The notes under the pieces were generated by a model. It made no database searches. It saw only the letters and a program-made list of their open reading frames with translations, and was not told where the DNA came from. Shown here in pieces: positions 57,544-64,000 of a stretch of 64,000 nucleotides of DNA (position 1 is its first letter; the number at the start of each line of letters is the position of its first letter). The stretch lies in contig RMBW01000085.1 in the NCBI GenBank assembly GCA_004009845.1, positions 171,351 to 235,350 of the forward strand, written 5' to 3'. The translations under genes and the position numbers were made by a program. Source of the DNA: Davidsoniella eucalypti. Its lineage: Eukaryota; Ascomycota; Sordariomycetes; Microascales; Ceratocystidaceae.

Positions 57544-58647
57544 TTAGTTGGTGAAGCCCAGAGCCTCGTTCCAGACAGTCACGGTAGAATCGCTGCGGTC
57601 AGCAGGCGAGCCAATGGCGGCGACCTTGGCCTTAGCAGCCAAGCAGGCAGTCTTAGCAGCGTCATTGGACTTGCACTGGTTAGTCAGCTCATCGCAGATA
57701 CGGTTGGTGATGATGTTGGGGTTCAGGGCCTCCTGCTGGACAGCCTCGATCTTGGGGTCGTTGGCCTGGAAGGTGAACTCAGTAGCCTTGCGACCGTTCA
57801 GGCCGCCCTCACGGCGGATGGTAGGGTTGCAAAGACCGAAATCGACGCCAGCAAGAGTAGTGTTACCAGTAGTTCCAGCGTTGATGCCGGCAGGAGTATC
57901 GGTAGAGCCAGCAGCCACAGAGCTAGTAGTAGTAGTAGCAGCGGCGTCAACGTTGGCCTGGCTGGTAGTAGAGGTTGAGCAAGTGTCACGAGTGACGGTG
58001 ACGGTCATCATGGTGCTAGAAGCTGCGTTGTTCTTGCTGACAGAGGTGGCGGAGGTAGAGGAGGGCGCGGTAGCAGCAGCAGTAGCATTAGATAAAGAGC
58101 CAGTGCCAGCAGCCAGGCCAGACAGGGCGACTTTGTTGCCGCTAGCATCAACAGCAGTGAAGTTACTGAAGCCTTGAGCAATGACGACCTCGGCAACCGA
58201 CAGACCGTTGGCATCGAAGGGGGTGGTCAGCGAGAGAGCCGAGTTAGCGTTCTCAATGTCAGAGCCAGTAACGGCGGTATCCATCAGAGGCACGATGCCG
58301 CGCAGAGACTCGGTGGCAGGCAGGGAAGCATCGGCACACAGAGAGTCGACGCTGACCACGAAGGGGTTGAAGTTGCGCTCAGCAGCAACCAGCTTGGCTG
58401 CGGCACCAACAACCGCAGAGTCGGTACCCAGCTGGGTAACGATCTTGTCAGCCAGCTGCAGCTTAGCACAAGGATTAGCAGCGGCCAGAAGAACGCCAGG
58501 AACACCACCAGCAAGTGTGGCGGCCTGGCCAGGGCTGCCGAAGCTGCTCAGAGCAGAAATGGCAGAAACAGGAATCTGCTCCTGGCCGAAACGGGCCTCG
58601 GCAAAAGCCAGGAGGGTGGAAAGGATGAAGGTCTTAGAGGCAGACAT
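57544..58647 (-). CDS. secreted Ala/Ser/Thr-rich fungal protein of unknown function
   Basis: An intronless frame of 367 aa. The N-terminus MSASKTFILSTLLAFAEA, then RFGQEQ, looks like a signal peptide, so secretion or wall attachment is likely. Residues about 25-180 form a compact conserved-looking domain (VSAISALSSFGSPGQAATLAGGVPGVLLAAANPC), with Cys residues at the PCAKL and SLCADA positions that could pair. A Ser/Thr/Ala-rich linker, presumably O-glycosylated, spans about 185-260. A C-terminal domain with more Cys follows (LCNPTIRR, ITNRICDELTNQCKS). I recognise this as a conserved hypothetical family of Pezizomycotina, sometimes annotated as circumsporozoite-like, but know no activity. No hydrophobic C-terminus typical of a GPI signal is visible. 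Codon use is biased as in a highly expressed gene. Confidence 0.82.
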   Translation of the reverse strand: MSASKTFILSTLLAFAEARFGQEQIPVSAISALSSFGSPGQAATLAGGVPGVLLAAANPCAKLQLADKIVTQLGTDSAVVGAAAKLVAAERNFNPFVVSVDSLCADASLPATESLRGIVPLMDTAVTGSDIENANSALSLTTPFDANGLSVAEVVIAQGFSNFTAVDASGNKVALSGLAAGTGSLSNATAAATAPSSTSATSVSKNNAASSTMMTVTVTRDTCSTSTTSQANVDAAATTTTSSVAAGSTDTPAGINAGTTGNTTLAGVDFGLCNPTIRREGGLNGRKATEFTFQANDPKIEAVQQEALNPNIITNRICDELTNQCKSNDAAKTACLAAKAKVAAIGSPADRSDSTVTVWNEALGFTN

Positions 58648-61600
58648 TGTTAATGATGATGTAGCTTTAAGCTTAAGTATATCTAATATTGGTGCAAATG
58701 AGGAGTTGGCAAGACTGCTTGAACGCTTGGAAGAGTGTGTAGTAAAAAGAATATAGTCTAAAAGAATAAGAAAAAAAAGAACAAAAAATACCGACTAGCG
58801 GACTGTAAAGGACAGAAAAAATTGATAGTGAGAAGAAGAGAAAGAAAGGGGTCAGTTCACAGAACTTCAAAGAAAAGAAAGAAAGAGAAGCGAAGAAGCG
58901 TCGGAGAGCTGTTGATGGTGATGGTCGAGATGAAGAGAAGAGACGAAAACAAGACGATCCAAAGACGCCGGCGGCCCAGCACTCTTATACCCAGAAGTTC
59001 ATGATCATGGTTTAGCCTCTTTGTAGCCTAAATGTCTCTACAAAACAACAATCATGCCATTCTGGAAGCAGCATCCTAGCATTGGTGTTGGACATGGGCA
59101 TGACCAAGCCCGTGATGGTGCTAAATAGCGAGCATGCATTTGAAGACTCTTCGCAATATTGACGATCATACACCATAGCTGCCAGCGGGTTAGAGACAGA
59201 GACAATTTCAATATTGAACTATGCTACTATTCTTCAAAACTTGCATGATAAGGAAAAGTAAGGGGGGGGGGGTCGTCTAGTATGGCCGTCCCAACTTACT
59301 GTCAGACTTGACATACAGTGTAACATCGATTTGCTAAGACCAAGCAAGAGGCAGCTGCCACTTGATACTTTGCTTGCCTGTCTATCTACTAATGACAGCG
59401 CTCGGACGACACTAGGTCTGGACAGCGGGGGTAGACAGGGCTAAATTCTCGGGCTCAGGCCGCCTGTGCTTTGTTTGATCGCTGTCAACCGGTCACATAC
59501 CCAAGGAGTAGAGCAAGAGTATTTCACTCTAACAGGGCGTTATCATGAAGTTTCCAGGCTACCGAGACGATTATCAGCCAACCCATGGAGTCTCAAGCAA
59601 AAAAAATTTTTAGGAGAGGCCCTGATCACCGTCAACATTCAGTATGTCAGGTATTTCTAGTGTGTAGAGAGAGATAAACAGATGACTAGAAAATCACGCA
59701 GCCTAAAAAAGACGATGTTCATGCACCGATATTCTATTTGCAATGATGTGCTTATAGAGATCAAGCCTGACTTTAAGGCGGTATTACGAATATTGCGACG
59801 GGCATCTTTCAAGCCTTGACAAATAACCACATTGCTTGAACAGAAAAGAACCTGAACAAAACAAAAAGAAGCTACGGGTTAAACCCGCCACCCTGGTTAC
59901 TCACTGTCACTTGATAATTGCGGTATCAAAACCCGGGTATGGAGACAGACGGAAAAAAAAAAGAGAAACATAGACGGAAACGCAGCAAGTGTTGTCTTGG
60001 GAATTATCCGAGTCGAAACATCGCAAGTGCTTGTCACGTGCTTTGGGCCAGCCATTAGACTTTGGTAACGCTCGTAGAAGTTGCCGGCCTGAATGGTCAA
60101 GCCCGTGAACGTATTAATGTATCCTACCGTGTGCCTTTTTACCTGCGGCCGATATTTTCAGCTGTGTATCGTCCTAATTTTTCCGGTGATCGAGGCAGTT
60201 TTAGCACGGTTCCAGGTTATTACCTCGATAATAGGAGACTTCCACGTTTCGCGCTAGAAGGTTGGTGGCATGCTAACCATTGCAACTGATCATTTTGATC
60301 TAGATTTCGAAGTGTACCACTACGCTCCCAAGTGCCTAACTCACGCCGGATCGATGGGGCAATGTGACGAGGACCTATGGGGGGACTTGGTAGAGGAGGG
60401 GCGGAAACACCAAGGTTGCTGGAATCACCTTGATCTCTCGGCCTATTCCTACTGTCTGTGATATGTCTTGGGTCTTGAGTGTCAAGAAGGGGATCTCCTC
60501 TCTTTTGTGATTAATCCCTTACTCGGAATCTCATAAGCACAAGGTATGTCAAACTGTAAGGCCTTTGCACATGTAATACGCTTGTTGGTCGTCCTATCGG
60601 TTCTGAAGGAACAATGAGTTTTTCACATCTACAGCATGTATATCACAAACTCACATCGAGAGAAACCGCAGTTGTGGCCAGCCGGCCCTCGCAAGGCCAC
60701 TCGTTTACGTTGTTTTATATGGGCCATACTTCACAACCGTATTCGTCTGCTCGCATACATTTTGAGACACTCCCATGAATTTCACAGACGCTGGTCCATA
60801 CAGTGCTGCAGATTTAATCCTTAGTCGTGATCAGTCACTTTAGTCGCACGATCACGTTTAGGATACCCATGTAGCCGAACAACAGACGGAGCTTCTCTCT
60901 TTCCTCTTCTTTCCTCTCCAAGATTGGACGACTGCTTCAATTAGACTACTATCACTTTCTCCTGTACAAAGGGTCCTGTTGACCACTGGCGTTGTATTAT
61001 TGCTCCTAATGTTCCCAATGCTTGGTTTAGATTAGACCTTTTCCTTTTTACATTGTCGTTGCCAACCTTGCTCGTCTCAGTAACTATTAGTATTGGTCTA
61101 GAACGCTTAAATAGTAGTAGCATCAGAACAATCTTCGAAACATGGCCAAAGGTTAGCTGTTTTAGATACGAGGTTTTCAAATAACCCTACACTGTGCTAT
61201 AACCCTATCCATGTCTCCTGGATGAATCTGCAGAAATCAAGGGCCCCTTGTAGAGTGGCTCGGGTATTGTCTACATGTGAAACGGTCTTTGTGAGAAAAC
61301 CTTTGACAGGCGCTTGCCCTTCCAGCAGAAGAAGAAGCGCCCTTCTTTTTCCCACAAGAACATGAGTCTGTAAAGTTTGCATGGTGTAGGCGAAGGTGGT
61401 AGTCCAGTAGCCGGCCCAGTGTCTTCCTTGGAGAGACAGCGCAAAGGGTTCCTCCCGAGACCCTGGAAACTTGGTTTTTAAATCTTGACTTTCATGGCAT
61501 GAAGCTTATTTCGGCTCATGGCCATTCCGAACTAGGCCGCACTGCGAAAGATTCTTAGCCGCTCAGCAACTTGAGCCTAGTGTTTGACGGGATACGGTTC

Positions 61601-62426
61601 AGACGAGACTTGGGACAACCTGTTTCTTTAGCCAAAACATATTCCATCCGGAAAGTTAATTCGCGACGAAGGCTCTAAGAAGAACTCCGTCTTGTGAAAT
61701 GAATATCCTTCCCGTTACCTTTTTCAGTTGTTGTCTGATGTATTCTACAATCTAGATAGTTTGATCTTCGATTCTCTCAATCTAATGGGATGGGCCTCTT
61801 GGTAAGATGATGTACTTTTTTGTTTTGTTTTGATTAGCTAAGATGGTGCGAATCTGCTATGCAATACACGATGTATTTTTAGAACACCATATAAAGAAAA
61901 AAGGGTAGAGATCACTGATATCTAAGAAAACAAGTAATTTCGATCGATTTCTTCAATCAAGTTAAAAGATTGGGCGTTCTTATGTGGCGTTCTAAGACTT
62001 TGTGGCGCATATCCGGAATGTTGTACTATAATCTTTTTTATACAGGTTTATGAAATGAATACGCTTTGACCACCGCCGATATATCAGTCATATTACAGTT
62101 GTTCAACATGTGGCTTGCATTTATATAACTAACACTAAATGGAAAAGAAGAAGAAATTTTGGAAATCAAAAACAAGTTTATTGGTTTAGTGATAATTATA
62201 CTAATATTAAACTGGTATAAAGAATGGGGTATTAGGGCAACTATTAAGCAAGAAGTGTAGTTCATAAGAGATGTAGATTGAAACTTGATCATCATATAGA
62301 GAGAAAAGAGATGACAACAGATTGAACTGCATTAGAATAAGAGAGAAGGCAGGTGAACGATGATCAAGGTGCAGTGACTCAACCATACTGAATATGCGCA
62401 CCATCGATACGTATATATATTATTAT
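58648..62426. other. 3.8-kb gene-free stretch
   Basis: It begins with the promoter of the secreted-protein gene (purine-rich on the plus strand) and ends with the 3' flank of the MARVEL gene. An 11-nt G run lies at 59262-59272. Short frames around 60062-60461 have no recognisable domain. Nothing else is supported. Confidence 0.5.
59262..59272. repeat. poly-G tract (11 nt)
   Basis: An uninterrupted run of 11 G is seen directly in gene-free sequence. Confidence 0.9.
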
Positions 62427-62979
62427 CTATACGCTGGCAGCAACAACTGGCTGTCCTTTGACGCGAGCACCAGAGAAGCGGCTGTTCACACCCCAAATTA
62501 AAGACTCTAGGGCTACCAAGACGAAGAGAGAGAAGCTGCCATATTCACAAATATTAGATAAATGATATCACAGGCAAGACCACAAGATAGATGGGTGACA
62601 CTTACAAGGCTAGGAAGTTGAACGCCTCGCCAGCATGCTTCAACGAGCACTTGCTGACTTCCCACGGAGAGTGCGTACTGCATCCCGCAGTGTTGTAGTC
62701 CTGTGCGGAAAAGATGAAGCTAGTAAGCCATAGGTACGAAAAGACCAGATTGACGGGTAGAAGCCAGCCAGAATACTTGGACCACCAAGGCAATATCTGG
62801 AGGAACAGGTAAAAGGCTAGCGTCAGCACAGCAATGACTTCTTGGTAGACGAGGTTGACATTGCGATCATCGTACTTATGGATAAAGTACGAGAAGATGC
62901 CGGTGTTGATTGTTGCGGAAACAAAGACGAGGAAGTATGCAGCAAAGGCAAGGGCACGAGATGTAGTAGAGATGGCCAT
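62427..62979 (-). CDS. MARVEL-domain four-TM membrane protein
   Basis: A small integral membrane protein of 160 aa. Minus-strand exons 62979-62606 and 62535-62427 flank a 70-nt intron, with TT|C restoring Phe. Four TM helices are visible: about 10-33 (ALAFAAYFLVFVSATINTG), 43-65 (QEVIAVLTLAFYLFLQILPW), 70-94 (GWLLPVNLVFSYLWLTSFIF) and 119-142 (FLAFFSLFVLVALESLIWGV). Two Cys lie in the extracellular loop between TM3 and TM4 (AGCSTHS and SKCSLKH), the usual MARVEL pattern. The start at 62979 opens the first helix directly; upstream in-frame ATGs extend to 63264 but add no family-like sequence. Relatives act in membrane apposition, eisosomes or trafficking (Nce102-like); the exact role here is unknown. 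Confidence 0.87.
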
Positions 62980-64000
62980 ATTGAGACGACTGGGGGACGG
63001 AATATGGTTTGTAACGAGAATGGGACTACAATGACGACGAACAAGTGTGCGGGCAGAGGTAAAATTGTGGATAGAAATGACAATGATGAAATGAACGTGA
63101 GTAGAGAGAAGTTCCGTGAAGAGGGCTGGCTGTGTACATATATATTTCCCTATCATGGCATCTAATCTGCATCTGTGGTGTTGAGTAACGTCATCTGGCC
63201 ATGGTTTCGTGACATGTCCTTCTCCCCTCCACAACCAGACTGTCCATTGCTGACTCTTTTCCAAAGCCTAGAATGTCTGAGATTGGATACTTGATGCCTC
63301 CTTCCTTCTCTTCCATCCTTCCGATCTCTTCGGCTTCGCTACCGCCCGCTATCGGCTAAGGGAATAAAGCATAGACAGAGCAGGCCAAAAGTAGCAGAGC
63401 ACGACATGATGTAACCGAGATGGTGCTATGCATCTGTGTGATAGAGCGGAGTGAGATGGAAGGGAGGGGTTACAGGACACACTAGGCTATGGTACCGGAT
63501 ATTGGGCCTTTCGATATCATAGGCTGAGCCTGAGTGAAGTTGTAGCTACGAGTGTCATGGGGAGTGCTTGATCACAATCAAGACACTGCACAACTTTACA
63601 ATTATACCTCCGATGTGAAGAAAAGAAAGGCCGGAGATCGAAAGGCGATAGCTTCGGACATGCCTGAGGAATGTCCGAAAGAGAGATAGATAGACTGTAT
63701 CTGTATGGCTGTCTTAGAATCATGAGGGGGTATCTCTCGCTGGGTTCCCCTCCTGTTTCCTGTAGACATGAACCGTTCTAATTGGCAGGTTGGAGAACAA
63801 GTGTAGACATACATGATGCCCAAGATGCAGAAAACGTAAGATGCTTTGGTCTCAGCAAGGCATTGTGGTTGATATTATGTGATGTGATGTGATGTGCTAG
63901 ACAGATACCCACAATAAGAACTACCGAATCTGGTCAAGAACAGCGGTGATCATGAAATGCCGTCGGGCGAGACGTCAATATTCCAACTATGATAGTAGCA
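62980..64000. other. upstream region of the MARVEL gene to window end
   Basis: No gene is supported. A TGATG pentamer repeat lies at 63877-63896. Any gene starting beyond the edge is not visible. Confidence 0.5.
63877..63896. repeat. (GTGAT)n microsatellite
   Basis: Four tandem copies of GTGAT/TGATG are seen directly. Confidence 0.9.

Noticed and set aside
1..64000. CRISPR arrays, prokaryotic operons, rRNA genes
   Set aside because: None seen. The gene structure is eukaryotic with spliceosomal introns, and no regularly spaced repeat-spacer pattern occurs.

Overview
The window looks like nuclear DNA of a filamentous ascomycete (Pezizomycotina; Eurotiomycetes is my guess from the flavour of the proteins, not proven). 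The reasons are many short introns (about 55-210 nt, mostly GTAAGT-like donors and YAG acceptors), pyrimidine-rich leaders before start codons, and a gene set typical of this group: Zn2Cys6 and C2H2 regulators, DHA-type transporters, a Spa2 polarisome scaffold, a MARVEL protein and a fungal secreted Ala/Ser/Thr-rich protein. Gene density is low, with 13 convincing protein genes in 64 kb, so several gaps of 3-8 kb carry no gene I can support.

Layout. A C2H2 zinc-finger factor (3855-5475) sits behind a long pyrimidine-rich leader. A 14-TM DHA2 transporter follows (7137-9025), then a gap of nearly 8 kb. A Zn2Cys6 regulator (16872-19773) and IMP dehydrogenase (20703-22579) run in tandem, and a DHA1/ZIFL-type transporter (23315-25483) points towards them. 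After a gap holding a perfect-TIR MITE (27715-28203) come an M28/PSMA-like membrane peptidase (29077-31780) and, converging on it, SPA2 (32703-35613). The 36-49 kb stretch is a mobile-element neighbourhood. It holds an Asp-type tRNA-like sequence, a MULE remnant with 144-bp TIRs, SSU72, two copies of one retroposon each inserted just upstream of a tRNA or tRNA-like gene, and a tRNA-Ala with an intron. From 49.6 kb the genes are an SH3 adaptor (Nbp2-like), MCR1, a DNAJC11-like protein whose J domain has lost HPD, a secreted protein and a MARVEL membrane protein.

The protein genes look like unlinked housekeeping and regulatory functions (GMP synthesis, RNA polymerase II CTD dephosphorylation, polarity, mitochondrial redox and cristae, vacuolar or plasma-membrane transport). 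I see no biosynthetic cluster. All gene models were spliced by hand from reading frames and splice signals, with phases checked to keep the frame open.

The most unusual signal is the retroposon family. Two insertions share about 52 bp of 3' end with a (TTGAT)n tail on the plus strand. Each is flanked by a 15-16 bp target-site duplication, and each lies in the same orientation 34 or 67 bp upstream of a Pol III tRNA-type gene. This suggests a tRNA-gene-targeting non-LTR retrotransposon or SINE.
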